Shown here: positions 17,121 through 26,702 of the stretch, piece by piece
Numbering within the stretch: the first letter of the stretch is position 1
How the letters are laid out: each line of letters begins with the position of its first letter
Assembly: GCA_910586825.1 (NCBI GenBank)
Contig: CAJUJF010000004.1
Span: forward strand, 55,108 to 119,107
DNA: 64,000 nt
Source: an uncultured Christensenellaceae bacterium
GTDB lineage: Bacteria > Bacillota > Clostridia > Christensenellales > Borkfalkiaceae
Direction: 5' to 3'
Made by a program: the position numbers and the translations under genes
The notes under the pieces: generated by a model
Databases searched by the model: none
What the model was told of the DNA's origin: nothing
What the model saw: only the letters and a program-made list of their open reading frames with translations

Positions 17121-19517
17121 ATGAGGAAGAAAAGTGTAGTCTGTTTTATCGCTGCATTCGTCATGCTGTTCGGCTGCATATTCGCGGCGTGCGGAAAGAC
17201 GGATAAACCGTATGTGCCGGACGACGAGGCGGCGCAAAAATACGAACAAAACCTTGATTGGGGGGAAAAGAATCATTTATACATTCACTATCTTCGCGGT
17301 TCGCATTCCGAATCCGAGCAGGGGAAAGTGAATTCCGCAACGGCTCCCGCGTATTCGTCGCAGATAGATTCCAAGGTATACGGCGACTGGGGACTTTGGG
17401 TGTGGGAGTATTTCCCCACGAACAGCGAAGGCAGAGCGTTCTTCCCGATGAAGATAGACGAATCGGGCGCGGTGTACGATATCGACCTTTCGGCTACCTA
17501 TAACGACGCGGGTTGGAACGAGGCAACGCTCAATAATAAAGGGCTCATCATCAACTACAACGAAGCGCTCCGTTTGGGTATTCAGGTATTCTCGCAGGAT
17601 AGCCGCGAAAACGGTTCCGGCTTTTGGGTGAACGACGGCGGCGACGTATACGTTATTTTAGAGGATGCAAAACGCAGCAAGGGCGACTATCACTGGTTTG
17701 TCCGTCAGGGCGAAGTGGGGAGCGGTTCTCCCGTGTTTGCGGGCGCGGAAGTGTACGATCCTTACGAGGGACTCGAACCGGGCTCGGCTGTCACGAAGTA
17801 CGACGTAGTTTCCAACAAAGGAAACAACACTGTTTACAAACAGCAGTCCGTTGCGCAGGGCTGGGAAGAAAACAGCGTCGGTTATCAGGTGTTCATTGCC
17901 TCGTTTGCGGACAGCGACGGCGACGGCATGGGAGATCTGCGCGGCGTTATCCAAAAACTCGATTATCTGAAAGAGTTGGGCGTTGATACGCTTTGGCTCA
18001 CGCCTTTCCAGCAGTCTAACTCCTATCACGGTTACGATATTATGGACTACTTTACGGTAGATCCCCGTTTCGGTACGCTCGACGATTACCGCGAGCTTGT
18101 GTACAAGGCGCACGAGAAAGGAATGAAGGTCCTTATGGATTTCGTTCTCAACCATACGTCGCCCTCCAACCCGTGGTTTTTGAAATCGCAAAGACTTGTG
18201 AAGGAAACGGTGAAACTGCCCGACGGTACCGAGAAAGAAATTGATTACCGCAATTTCTACACCTGGCAGAACGAGGACTACGTCGGCGGCTTGCCCGAAG
18301 ACAAACAAAAGCAATGGTTTAAGGATTCGAACGGGTATTATTTCTATTCGAGTTTCGGTTCCTCCATGCCCGAACTCAATTTCGACAATCAGGCAACGCG
18401 CGACGCGATTCTGGAAGTTGCGCTCTACTGGATGAGCTTCGGCTTAGACGGTTTCCGCCTCGACGCCGTGAAGCATATCTACATGGCGAACGAGAGCCGC
18501 GATCAGTCGAGCTGGGTGGTGGAAGACGGGGCTTACTCCTTCGACATGAACAAAGACGCACACTTCTTTATGGAGTTCAACGCGAAGCTCAAAGCAAGCT
18601 ATCCCAATGCGATTCTCGTCGGCGAGAACTTCAACGGCGATCCCGCGAAACTTGCAGGCTTATACGGAGGGCTGGATTCGCAGTTTAACTTTAACTGGTA
18701 TTACGATACGACCTACGCGCTTACCCGGATCGCAAAGGGTTCTTCAAGTGTCGCTTCCGAGAATGCGAAGAAAATCATGAATCAGTACGGCGCGGCGCAA
18801 TTCGATTTCTCCCTCTTCCGCAGTGACTACATCGACGGCGTGTTCACGTCCAATCACGACGTTCAGCGCGCCCGTGATAAGTTATTCGCTACGGATGTGG
18901 GCGTTTCGAGGGATGCCGTCCTCGGCGACGATGCATGGAATTTGTCCGAAAAACTTGCAAAACTTTGGGCGGGCATGAGCCTTACCGTTCCCGGTATGAC
19001 CTGGATATATAACGGAGACGAGCTTGGAATGTTCGGAACGCTTACGGATAATCCCGCAGGCGACGGATCGGGACACGAGGACAGGTGGTACCGTCAGCCC
19101 ATGAAGTGGACAACGCAACTCAGCGGCAGTAAAAATAACTGTAATTATCCCATCGGCTTTAACAACTACGTTATGACGTGGGATTCGCTCAACGCTCAGC
19201 TTCACGGCGCAAACGAACAAAGCAAGGAAACGGATTCGATTTATAATGCCTATAAGACGTTTATCAAGATCAGGAAGGAAAATCCTGTTCTTGCAAGAGG
19301 AAAGGTAGTCAACCACTATACGACGGGCAGCGTTGTATGCTACTCCGTGCAAGATGCAAACAGCGAGATTCTCGTCTACGTCAATGCAACCAAAATGGAC
19401 GCTCTCGCGAATTATTCGGTTCCGGCGGGTGCAACGCTTTTGTACGGAAACGGAATGACGGGCACGAATTCGAACAGGGTACCGGCTTATTCGATACTTA
19501 TATATAAGGTGAAATAA
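17121..19517 (+). CDS. Surface alpha-amylase/neopullulanase-type lipoprotein (CBM41-like + GH13)
   Basis: The protein has 798 residues. GGAGG lies 7 nt before the ATG at 17121; the ATG at 17103 has no binding site. The lipobox is FAAC (about residue 26). Residues about 45-200 resemble a CBM41 pullulan-binding domain (LYIHYLRG...YGDWGLWVWEY). A GH13 catalytic domain follows from about 250: DFVLNH (region I), GFRLDAVKH with nucleophile D448, VGEN with acid/base E502, and TSNHD with D580; all three catalytic residues are present. It would cut starch or pullulan to maltodextrins at the cell surface for the importer encoded downstream. Exact specificity (amylase or pullulanase) cannot be read from sequence alone. 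It is the first gene after the operators. Confidence 0.9.
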   Translation: MRKKSVVCFIAAFVMLFGCIFAACGKTDKPYVPDDEAAQKYEQNLDWGEKNHLYIHYLRGSHSESEQGKVNSATAPAYSSQIDSKVYGDWGLWVWEYFPTNSEGRAFFPMKIDESGAVYDIDLSATYNDAGWNEATLNNKGLIINYNEALRLGIQVFSQDSRENGSGFWVNDGGDVYVILEDAKRSKGDYHWFVRQGEVGSGSPVFAGAEVYDPYEGLEPGSAVTKYDVVSNKGNNTVYKQQSVAQGWEENSVGYQVFIASFADSDGDGMGDLRGVIQKLDYLKELGVDTLWLTPFQQSNSYHGYDIMDYFTVDPRFGTLDDYRELVYKAHEKGMKVLMDFVLNHTSPSNPWFLKSQRLVKETVKLPDGTEKEIDYRNFYTWQNEDYVGGLPEDKQKQWFKDSNGYYFYSSFGSSMPELNFDNQATRDAILEVALYWMSFGLDGFRLDAVKHIYMANESRDQSSWVVEDGAYSFDMNKDAHFFMEFNAKLKASYPNAILVGENFNGDPAKLAGLYGGLDSQFNFNWYYDTTYALTRIAKGSSSVASENAKKIMNQYGAAQFDFSLFRSDYIDGVFTSNHDVQRARDKLFATDVGVSRDAVLGDDAWNLSEKLAKLWAGMSLTVPGMTWIYNGDELGMFGTLTDNPAGDGSGHEDRWYRQPMKWTTQLSGSKNNCNYPIGFNNYVMTWDSLNAQLHGANEQSKETDSIYNAYKTFIKIRKENPVLARGKVVNHYTTGSVVCYSVQDANSEILVYVNATKMDALANYSVPAGATLLYGNGMTGTNSNRVPAYSILIYKVK

Positions 19518-19529
19518 GGAGGAACGGTT

Positions 19530-20387
19530 ATGAAGAAAATTACGGCTTTAATGCTTACGGGTTTATTTGCGTTTGCGGGCGCGGCAATGTTTTCGTCTTG
19601 CAAAAACTCGGATAAAATCAATTTGTATTTCGTTCCCGGAACTTATATGGAGGACGGAGTCAAGACGGAAAATACGGTCCCGTCCGGAGCCGAGGCGCTC
19701 ACGCAAAAACAATGCAACAAAATAAAAAGCGAAAACGTTTACCGTTGCACGCTTGCCGAGGGAGAAGTGCTTCCCGTGCCTGCGAGCAGCAGAAAGGACG
19801 CGGAAGGCAATCCTTATACTTTCAACGGTTGGTGGACGATCGTCGATGCGACCGTCACCTATTTTGAAACGGTGCCCGAACTTACGGAAACGATATATCT
19901 CTATGCAGACTGGCGCGCCGATTTATCGCAGCCCCAAGACCCCGTTGAACCGGATGATTCCGTAACGGTTCAGCCCAAATATTATATGTCCGTTTTGCGT
20001 GCGGAAACGCAGGAAACGGAGACCGTTCCTCTGCGTGTTTGGGGAACGGACGTTACAAATGCGGAAACGCTCGGATACAGCGCGCCCGTTCAGCTTCATA
20101 ACGATTGGTTCGTGTTGAACCCCGGCGACGTGGTTTCCGTGTATACGGCGGGGCTTTTGGGTTCGGAAGAAGCGCAGCTTGCGCCCGTATCCGCGAGCGG
20201 CGGAAGTATTACGATCACGCTTGAAAACAGCGACGCGGAAGGCAACGATACAAAAGACTATTTAGAAAAGAGCAGTGACACTGCGCTCCTCTATAAAGAA
20301 ACTCTGTCGGCGCGCCATTTCAGAATTTATATTAAATTCTACGATAAGGGCGCAACCATGACGGTTTATATGCAACCGATGGATTAA
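19530..20387 (+). CDS. Lipoprotein with an InlB-like unit, unknown function
   Basis: The protein has 285 residues. AAGGAGG lies 8 nt before the ATG, and only 12 bp separate it from the amylase gene, so it is in the same operon. The signal peptide ends at a lipobox-like FSSC. Residues about 30-130 contain one degenerate InlB-type unit (YTFNGWWTIVDAT...YLYADW). The remainder (YYMSVLRAETQETE..., ISITLENSDAEGN-like) is unrecognised beta-rich sequence with several acidic stretches. Its place between amylase and importer suggests a surface role in alpha-glucan capture, which is inference from position only. Confidence 0.75.
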   Translation: MKKITALMLTGLFAFAGAAMFSSCKNSDKINLYFVPGTYMEDGVKTENTVPSGAEALTQKQCNKIKSENVYRCTLAEGEVLPVPASSRKDAEGNPYTFNGWWTIVDATVTYFETVPELTETIYLYADWRADLSQPQDPVEPDDSVTVQPKYYMSVLRAETQETETVPLRVWGTDVTNAETLGYSAPVQLHNDWFVLNPGDVVSVYTAGLLGSEEAQLAPVSASGGSITITLENSDAEGNDTKDYLEKSSDTALLYKETLSARHFRIYIKFYDKGATMTVYMQPMD

Positions 20388-20404
20388 ACTTAGTCCCCCA
20401 ACTT

Positions 20405-20448
20405 GTTTGCAAGGATCTTTTTTCAATTTGAAGAAGATCCTTGCAAAC
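20405..20448 (+). promoter_or_regulatory. Perfect 15-bp inverted repeat before the LacI-type gene
   Basis: GTTTGCAAGGATCTT (20405-20419) pairs with 20434-20448 around a 14-nt loop. No T-run follows on either strand, so it is a weak candidate terminator. It may be a processing or stability hairpin between the operon and the regulator gene. Confidence 0.55.
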
Positions 20449-20475
20449 ATAAAATTCAGGTATACAAAAGTTGAT

Positions 20476-21273
20476 ATGGAAAAAATAACGATAAAGGATA
20501 TTGCGCGCCTTGCGGGCGTATCCGTTGCCACCGTTTCCTATATCATAAACGGGAAACATGAAAACAGATATACGCCGGATACGAAACGGAAAGTTTTGCA
20601 GATCGTAAACCTGTATAATTTCCATCCTTCGCGCCTTGCGCAGTCGTTCGCGCTGAGCAAAAGCAGAAACGTCATCGTACTCACGGACAAACATTCGTCC
20701 ATTATGCAGGAAGCGGAGAGTTACGACTTTTTGAGAATTTTCTGCAAGACGTTCGAACGGCTTGGCTATAATCTTATCATGCGCACGTATCTGGAAAATA
20801 CGAGGATCGACGTTGCGGACGCGATCATTTGCGTGGGCATGGAAGAAGAGAAGTTCCGCAGGCTTGCGCAGGAAAATTTCGTACCTTTGATTTCGGTGGA
20901 CGGAAAGATCAACGACGAATTGTTTTATCAGATCTATCAGGATTTCGGATACGTTTTACAAGAGGGAGAAAAGGCTTACGGGAAGAACAATTTTACGTTG
21001 GCGCTTGTGGATATGTACAACCGGACGCTGAAAGAGGAGATAAGCGCGCTATACGACAAGATCGTCTTTTTGGACGATGACGGTTTGGGCAAATTGCCCG
21101 AAGGAAATATCGTGACCGTTCACTCTTCCCTGAAAAACATCAGGGGAATGGGTGAAAAGGAGATGCTCTTTGTTCCCGCCAACACACAGGCTCGGGTGGA
21201 CGCGATTTTCGAATGTTTCAATATGGCTACCGAGCGCGTGCAGGGAACTTCGCATACGGTGCGCGTACATTAG
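20476..21273 (+). CDS. LacI-family transcriptional regulator (short effector domain)
   Basis: The protein has 265 residues from the ATG at 20476 (MEKITIKDIARLAGVS). The N-terminal helix-turn-helix TIKDIARLAGVSVATVSYIING and hinge region RLAQSFALSKS are typical of LacI. Full-length members have about 330-345 residues, so the effector-binding domain is roughly 70 residues short and looks diverged (ADAIICVGMEEEKFRRL, FVPLISVDGKI are still recognisable). It sits between the surface genes and the cytoplasmic genes of the alpha-glucan locus and probably controls it through the TTAAACnGTTAA boxes. There is no strong ribosome binding site. A maltodextrin ligand is inferred from context. Confidence 0.88.
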   Translation: MEKITIKDIARLAGVSVATVSYIINGKHENRYTPDTKRKVLQIVNLYNFHPSRLAQSFALSKSRNVIVLTDKHSSIMQEAESYDFLRIFCKTFERLGYNLIMRTYLENTRIDVADAIICVGMEEEKFRRLAQENFVPLISVDGKINDELFYQIYQDFGYVLQEGEKAYGKNNFTLALVDMYNRTLKEEISALYDKIVFLDDDGLGKLPEGNIVTVHSSLKNIRGMGEKEMLFVPANTQARVDAIFECFNMATERVQGTSHTVRVH

Positions 21274-21288
21274 TCAAGAGATCAAACT

Positions 21289-23019
21289 ATGAACAGATAT
21301 GCCGTATTCCACAGACCCGAAAGCTGCTTCGCGTATCCCGTGGCGGGCGATCGGCTCAGAGTAGTACTGAGGGTTTCCGCCCAAGATGAGCTCGATAAGG
21401 TGGAACTGCTCTATAACAATAAATACGATTTTACGAAAAAATTCGATACGTGCCGAATGGACCGTTGCGTTACGGATGGGGTTTTTGCCTATCATATAGC
21501 GGAAATAACGCTTCCTGACGCGCGCTTTGCCTATATTTTCCGAATTACGGAAAAAGAGAAAGTTTTCTATTATTCCGAAGAAGGTCTTTCGGAAGAGTAT
21601 CTGTTTCAGCTTGCCTATTATACGTTCTTTCAATTTCCGTTCATCAACGGCGCAGACGTGATGCGTGTGGTGGATTGGACGCGCTCCGCGGTATTCTATC
21701 AGATTTTTGTAGATAGATTTTTCCGTGGCGATTATGAAAAGGACGATCGCTATATCAATACGGCTTGGAACGGAAAAATCGACCGTTATTCCTTCGCGGG
21801 CGGCGATCTGGACGGGATCGCAAACAAGCTCCCGTATCTTTGCGACTTGGGCGTTACCGCTCTGTATCTTACGCCGATATTCTACTCGGGCAGCAATCAT
21901 AAGTACAACGTAACGGATTACACGCTCGTCGACCCGCAATTCGGGACGAATGAAAAGCTCAAACGCCTTTTGGACTCGGCGCATGAAAAGCACCTGAAAA
22001 TCATCATAGATACGGTGTTCAATCATTGCGATATCAGCCACGGGATATTTAAAGACGTTTTAGAAAAGGGTAGGGATTCCGAGTATTACGATTGGTTTTT
22101 GATAGACGGGGATTTTCCGGATACCGAGAAGGGAAACTACGCGCATTTTGCGGATTGCAAATATATGCCGAAGTGGAACACCAACAATTCCGAAGTGCGG
22201 CGCTATCTGATCGATATTGCGCTCGAATATCTGCGGATGGGGTTCGACGGCTTGCGGCTTGACGTTGCGGACGAAATATCGCACGAAATGTGGCGGCAGC
22301 TGCGCAGCGAGGTAAAGCGGCAGTTTCCCGAAGCGCTCATCCTCGGCGAGATATGGCATTTGAACGAGCCGTGGCTCAGGGGAGATCAGCTCGACGGCGT
22401 GATGAATTATAAGTTTCAGAAAATTCTGGTCGATTTCTTCGGCGCTGTTCCGATAAAAGCGGAAGACGCCGCAAACAGAATGAACGGATTGCTTTTAGCG
22501 AATACGCAGCAGGCAAACGCAATGGCGCTGAATTTTTTGGACGATCACGATACGCCGCGGTTTTTGGGATTGGCGGGAGGGAATACGGATAAACTGTTGT
22601 GCGCGCTCTGCGCAATGGTCATGTTTCCCGGAATGCCGTGCGTGTTCTACGGCACGGAATTGCCGCTGGACGGTACGGGCGATCCCGATTGCCGTAAAAC
22701 GTTCGACTGGACTTTCCGCGATCAGCGCGAAGAGTACCGTGATAATTTTAAGAATATACTTGCTTTGAAAAAACAAATGGCGTTATCGGGAGCCGAAGCG
22801 GAGATCGCAGAGCAAGACGGAATCCTCCGGATTTCGAGAGAAGCGGAAGGCGAGTGCGTTATGGCTTATTTCAATACGTGCGGCAAAGCGAAGACACTGA
22901 ATGCCGAGGGGGGGGGTACGCTGTTTGCGCTGAATTATGACGGAAAGATGATTTTCAACAACGGCGCAGTCGTTGTAAAAAATAAAACCGTAAAAAATTG
23001 TGGAGGAAAAATATCATGA
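21289..23019 (+). CDS. Cytoplasmic GH13 enzyme (cyclomaltodextrinase/neopullulanase type)
   Basis: The protein has 576 residues and no signal peptide. Residues 1 to about 120 form a CBM34-like N-terminal domain, then RSAVFYQIFVDRFFRGD opens the catalytic barrel. GH13 regions: DTVFNH (I), GLRLDVADE with D325 (II), GEIWH with E354 (III) and LDDHDTPR with D421 (IV; usually GSHDTPR). This arrangement is typical of GH13_20, which hydrolyses imported cyclodextrins and maltodextrins. It begins 15 bp after the LacI gene and its stop overlaps the start of the binding-protein gene (ATGA), which suggests translational coupling. Confidence 0.9.
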   Translation: MNRYAVFHRPESCFAYPVAGDRLRVVLRVSAQDELDKVELLYNNKYDFTKKFDTCRMDRCVTDGVFAYHIAEITLPDARFAYIFRITEKEKVFYYSEEGLSEEYLFQLAYYTFFQFPFINGADVMRVVDWTRSAVFYQIFVDRFFRGDYEKDDRYINTAWNGKIDRYSFAGGDLDGIANKLPYLCDLGVTALYLTPIFYSGSNHKYNVTDYTLVDPQFGTNEKLKRLLDSAHEKHLKIIIDTVFNHCDISHGIFKDVLEKGRDSEYYDWFLIDGDFPDTEKGNYAHFADCKYMPKWNTNNSEVRRYLIDIALEYLRMGFDGLRLDVADEISHEMWRQLRSEVKRQFPEALILGEIWHLNEPWLRGDQLDGVMNYKFQKILVDFFGAVPIKAEDAANRMNGLLLANTQQANAMALNFLDDHDTPRFLGLAGGNTDKLLCALCAMVMFPGMPCVFYGTELPLDGTGDPDCRKTFDWTFRDQREEYRDNFKNILALKKQMALSGAEAEIAEQDGILRISREAEGECVMAYFNTCGKAKTLNAEGGGTLFALNYDGKMIFNNGAVVVKNKTVKNCGGKIS

Positions 23020-24281
23020 AAAAAAGAATCGTATCGTTACTTGTTTGCGGCGCGCTTGCCGCAAGCGCGGTTGCAAGTTTAACGGCTTGCGAAAGCGGGC
23101 TTAAACTAACCGTTTGGGGTTCTGCGGCACAGCAGGAAACGCTTAAAAAGATGGTGCAGGAATTCAAAGATTCAAACCCCGATCAGAAATACAACATTAA
23201 AATAGGTGTCGGGGAAGAGGACATGGCGTACAGTAACGTCAGCAAAGACGCCTCTGCCGCGGCGGACGTCTATTGTTATTCGAGCGATCAGCTCATTCCG
23301 CTTTTACGTGCAGGCGGGCTTGCGGAGTTGGGCGGGATGTTCCTCGACGAGGTAAAAGCCAATAACAGCGTTGACTCTGTGAAGTCCGGTTCCCTTTCCT
23401 GGGGCACGGCGGAGGAAAAGGTGTACGGCTATCCGTATGCTTCGGATAACGGATACTTTTTGTTTTACGATAAGTCGGTTATAACCGACGAACAACAGGC
23501 GGGCTCGCTTGAATCGATCATTTCGATATGCGAGAGCAAAAATAAAACGATCGGCTGGGCGATCGACGTGCCTTGGTACACGGCGGGCTTTTTCTTTTCG
23601 TTCGGTTGCAGCTATAATGTTGAATACGATTATTCGGAAAACTACACCGAAACAAATATCGAGATCGATTTCAACAGCGAAGGCGGTATTAAGGCTTCCA
23701 AGGCGATTGCAAAGCTTACGTCGAGCAAAGCGTTTGCGGGAAAGGGGACGGATAACAACATCATAACAACGGGTTTCAGCACGCGCAAAATGGCGGCTGC
23801 CGTTTCGGGAACCTGGAACGCGAAGAGGATTCAAAACGACCTCGGCGAAGATTACGGCGTTTGCAAACTTCCCACCGTAACGATAGACGAAGAAACGAAA
23901 CAGCTCTATTCGTTCAAGGGTTATAAACTGTTCGGCGTAAATCCCCACAGTAAAAATCTTGTGGAGGCACATAGGCTTGCGGCGTTCCTTTCAAGCGGCG
24001 CTATGCAGCAACAGCGTTTTGAAGAACACTTGGTAGGCCCTACGAATAACGAAGTCGCTAATCTGGATGAGATCAAAAACAATCCTACCTTTGCGGCGCT
24101 GAGCGTGCAGAACGCGTTCGCGGTAGAGCAGACTTCCGTGCCTTCCAATTTCTGGGAGCCTTTGAAGAGTTACGGATTGAACATTATAGACAAACTTATC
24201 GATGAAACTGGTACGAAAGGGGAAGCTTATACCTATGCGAAGTATCTCGATAAAATGGTGGCGAGTATTACCAACAGATAA
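23016..24281 (+). CDS. malE: Maltodextrin ABC transporter, substrate-binding lipoprotein
   Basis: The protein has 421 residues. GGAGG lies 9 nt before the ATG at 23016; the in-frame ATG at 22998 lacks one. Lipobox LTAC (about residue 24). It is a family 1 solute-binding protein: LKLTVWGSAAQQETLKKMVQEFKDSNP is the usual MalE opening, with VYGYPYASDNGYFLFYDKSV in the middle. The three following genes encode the permeases and ATPase. Maltodextrin specificity is inferred from operon partners. Confidence 0.9.
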   Translation: MKKRIVSLLVCGALAASAVASLTACESGLKLTVWGSAAQQETLKKMVQEFKDSNPDQKYNIKIGVGEEDMAYSNVSKDASAAADVYCYSSDQLIPLLRAGGLAELGGMFLDEVKANNSVDSVKSGSLSWGTAEEKVYGYPYASDNGYFLFYDKSVITDEQQAGSLESIISICESKNKTIGWAIDVPWYTAGFFFSFGCSYNVEYDYSENYTETNIEIDFNSEGGIKASKAIAKLTSSKAFAGKGTDNNIITTGFSTRKMAAAVSGTWNAKRIQNDLGEDYGVCKLPTVTIDEETKQLYSFKGYKLFGVNPHSKNLVEAHRLAAFLSSGAMQQQRFEEHLVGPTNNEVANLDEIKNNPTFAALSVQNAFAVEQTSVPSNFWEPLKSYGLNIIDKLIDETGTKGEAYTYAKYLDKMVASITNR

Positions 24282-24314
24282 ACTCTGTTGCGAAAAAATT
24301 AAACGGAGAAGACT

Positions 24315-25829
24315 ATGAATCTGGAATATTTGAAAATGTCGCCGTTGGAAAAGTTTTGGTATAATTTCAAAGGATTTTTTAAGCGGTTGCCGTCTGCGTT
24401 TGCGGCGTTCTTCAAGGCGATTCCCAAAAAACTTAAAAAGTTTTGGCTTGCTTTTGTGGGTATCTTCGTAAATATCGGCGCGGCGGCAAAGGAAGGCGAT
24501 TGGAAAACGCGCACTTCGTTTGCGGTAATGGGGTTCGGGTTGATTTGCCGCAAACAGGTTCTTCGCGGAATTTTATATTTGTTCTTTGAGGTGCTGTTCG
24601 TTCTGTATATGGTTTTCTTCGGTTGGAAGTATCTTGCCAAAATGGGCAGTTTGGGTGAGGTTGCCGTTGTGACCGGAAAAGATCCGTTAACGGGAATTAC
24701 AACCTATACCTATTACGATAACAGCCTTTTGATACTTCTGTATTCGTTGTTAACTTTGTTTGTCATAGCGGCGTTCGTCTATATGTGGTATCATAACGTA
24801 AAAGGGAATTACCTCTCTCAGCAGTTTCAGGAAGCGCGTTTGCATCTGCCCTCAGTGAAAGACGATATCCATTCTTATGCGGATGAAAACTATCATAAAA
24901 CGTTGCTCTCCATCCCGATGCTCGGGCTTGTGATTTTCACCATTTTACCCATTTTCTTTATGGTATTTATCGCGTTTACTAATTACGATAAAGCGCATAT
25001 GCCTCCGAGCGAGCTGTTTCAATGGGTGGGGTTTGAAAATTTTGTGAACGTGCTTGGCGGCGGGATTTCGGCAAACAGCAAAGTATTTGCGTTTACGTTT
25101 ACGGAAGTTTTGCTGTGGACGGTCGTGTGGGCGTTTTTTGCAACTTTTTCGAATTATATTCTCGGCATGATCGTTGCGATCCTCATCAATAAGAAGGGCG
25201 TCAGATGCAAGAAACTTTGGCGGACGATTCTCGTTATGACGATTGCCATTCCGCAATTCGTATCGCTTATGTTTATGTCTCAGTTACTTGCCGATCAGGG
25301 TCTGATAAATAACCTGATGTTGAAATGGGGATGGATCGATAAACCCATTCCGTTTTTAACTGACGGAACGCTTTCAAGGGTAATGATCATCATCATCAAT
25401 ATGTGGATAGGAATCCCGTATACGATGCTGATCTGCACGGGAATCCTTATGAACATTCCTCAGGATTTGTACGAATCGGCAAGAATGGACGGAGCGGGCC
25501 CCATCAGGGCGTATATGAAAATAACCCTTCCTTATATGCTTCACGTTACCGCGCCTTATCTGATCACGCAGTTCATTGGGAACCTTAATAACTTTAATGT
25601 GATCTTTCTCTTGTCCGGCGGAAATCCGCCGTTGGATATGTCGGGTGTTCCTACGGGCGCAGGAAAAACAGACCTACTGATCACCTGGCTCTACAAACTC
25701 ACGGTAACAGAAAGTCAGTACGGAGTCGCTTCGGTTATCGGTATTTTCACGTTCGTTATCGTCGCGGTGCTTTCGCTGATTCTTTACAACCGTTCCAAAT
25801 CGGTTAAAAACGAGGAGGAATTCATGTAA
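24315..25829 (+). CDS. malF: Maltodextrin ABC transporter permease, MalF type
   Basis: The protein has 504 residues, with about eight membrane segments. A long N-terminal stretch (1-100) with a basic amphipathic region precedes the first of two early membrane helices (LYLFFEVLFVLYMVFFG; LLILLYSLLTLFVIAAFVY). The permease core contains the EAA coupling loop ESARMDGAGPIRAYMKITLP, which docks on the ATPase. GGAGAAG precedes the ATG. The stop overlaps the start of malG by one base. Confidence 0.93.
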   Translation: MNLEYLKMSPLEKFWYNFKGFFKRLPSAFAAFFKAIPKKLKKFWLAFVGIFVNIGAAAKEGDWKTRTSFAVMGFGLICRKQVLRGILYLFFEVLFVLYMVFFGWKYLAKMGSLGEVAVVTGKDPLTGITTYTYYDNSLLILLYSLLTLFVIAAFVYMWYHNVKGNYLSQQFQEARLHLPSVKDDIHSYADENYHKTLLSIPMLGLVIFTILPIFFMVFIAFTNYDKAHMPPSELFQWVGFENFVNVLGGGISANSKVFAFTFTEVLLWTVVWAFFATFSNYILGMIVAILINKKGVRCKKLWRTILVMTIAIPQFVSLMFMSQLLADQGLINNLMLKWGWIDKPIPFLTDGTLSRVMIIIINMWIGIPYTMLICTGILMNIPQDLYESARMDGAGPIRAYMKITLPYMLHVTAPYLITQFIGNLNNFNVIFLLSGGNPPLDMSGVPTGAGKTDLLITWLYKLTVTESQYGVASVIGIFTFVIVAVLSLILYNRSKSVKNEEEFM

Positions 25830-26692
25830 TGAAAATGAAATACAGGAGCAAGAAGGGCGCGGAGCGCGCGTCGCTGGTCGCAATACACGCGATCCTGATC
25901 ATCATTTCGGTCATCTGGCTGATACCTTTTCTGCTGATGATCATCCTTTCGTTCCGCGGGGAGACAGTAGGCACTTCGGCAGACTATATCTTTCCGAAGC
26001 AATGGTCGTTTAATAACTATATTAAACTGTTTACCGAAACGAAGTTTTTAAGATGGTACGGCAACACGTTGCTCGTTTCGGTTGCGGTTACGATTTTTCA
26101 GACGATCATAATTCTTGCAACGAGCTACGCTTTGTCAAGACTTCGTTTCAAAATGCGCAAGCCGCTCATGAACGTCATGCTCGTTCTCGGTATGTTCCCC
26201 GGCTTCCTTTCGATGACGGCAGTGTATTTTGTGCTGAAAGAAATCAACCTGACGCAAAATTTATTGGGACTGATCCTGGTCTATTCTGCGAGCTCGGCGA
26301 TGCAGTATTATATCTGTAAAGGCTTTTTCGATACGATATCCAAATCGCTCGACGAGGCCGCAAGGATAGACGGCGCAAGCAGGCATACGGTTTTCATAAA
26401 AATTATTTTGCCGCTTGCAAAGCCCATCATCATTTACACGGTTTTATCGGCGTTTATCGCGCCGTGGGGCGAGTATATGTTCTCGTCGTTTATCATGCTC
26501 GGAGATCCCGATCAATTTACGGTTGCAGTGGGAATGAAATCGTGGCTTGATAATTCCTCATTGATGAGCGACGGGTATTTTGCGGTATTTTGTGCGTCTG
26601 CGGTCGTGGTTTCCATCCCGATAACCGCTCTGTTTATATGGTTGCAGCGGTATTATGTGGAAGGGATCACGGGCGGCTCGGTAAAAGGTTAA
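25829..26692 (+). CDS. malG: Maltodextrin ABC transporter permease, MalG type
   Basis: The protein has 287 residues with six predicted membrane helices. The EAA loop is EAARIDGASRHTVFIKIILP and the C-terminus has the usual WLQRYYVEGITGGSVKG of MalG proteins. It overlaps malF by one base (TAATG), with GAGGAGG 12 nt upstream inside malF, indicating coupled translation. A second ATG two codons on is possible. Confidence 0.94.
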   Translation: MKMKYRSKKGAERASLVAIHAILIIISVIWLIPFLLMIILSFRGETVGTSADYIFPKQWSFNNYIKLFTETKFLRWYGNTLLVSVAVTIFQTIIILATSYALSRLRFKMRKPLMNVMLVLGMFPGFLSMTAVYFVLKEINLTQNLLGLILVYSASSAMQYYICKGFFDTISKSLDEAARIDGASRHTVFIKIILPLAKPIIIYTVLSAFIAPWGEYMFSSFIMLGDPDQFTVAVGMKSWLDNSSLMSDGYFAVFCASAVVVSIPITALFIWLQRYYVEGITGGSVKG

Positions 26693-26702
26693 GGAGATTA
26701 AA

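Noticed and set aside
17103..17121. Earlier start codon of the amylase gene at 17103
   Set aside because: No ribosome binding site upstream; GGAGG lies between it and the ATG at 17121, which also gives a normal signal peptide.
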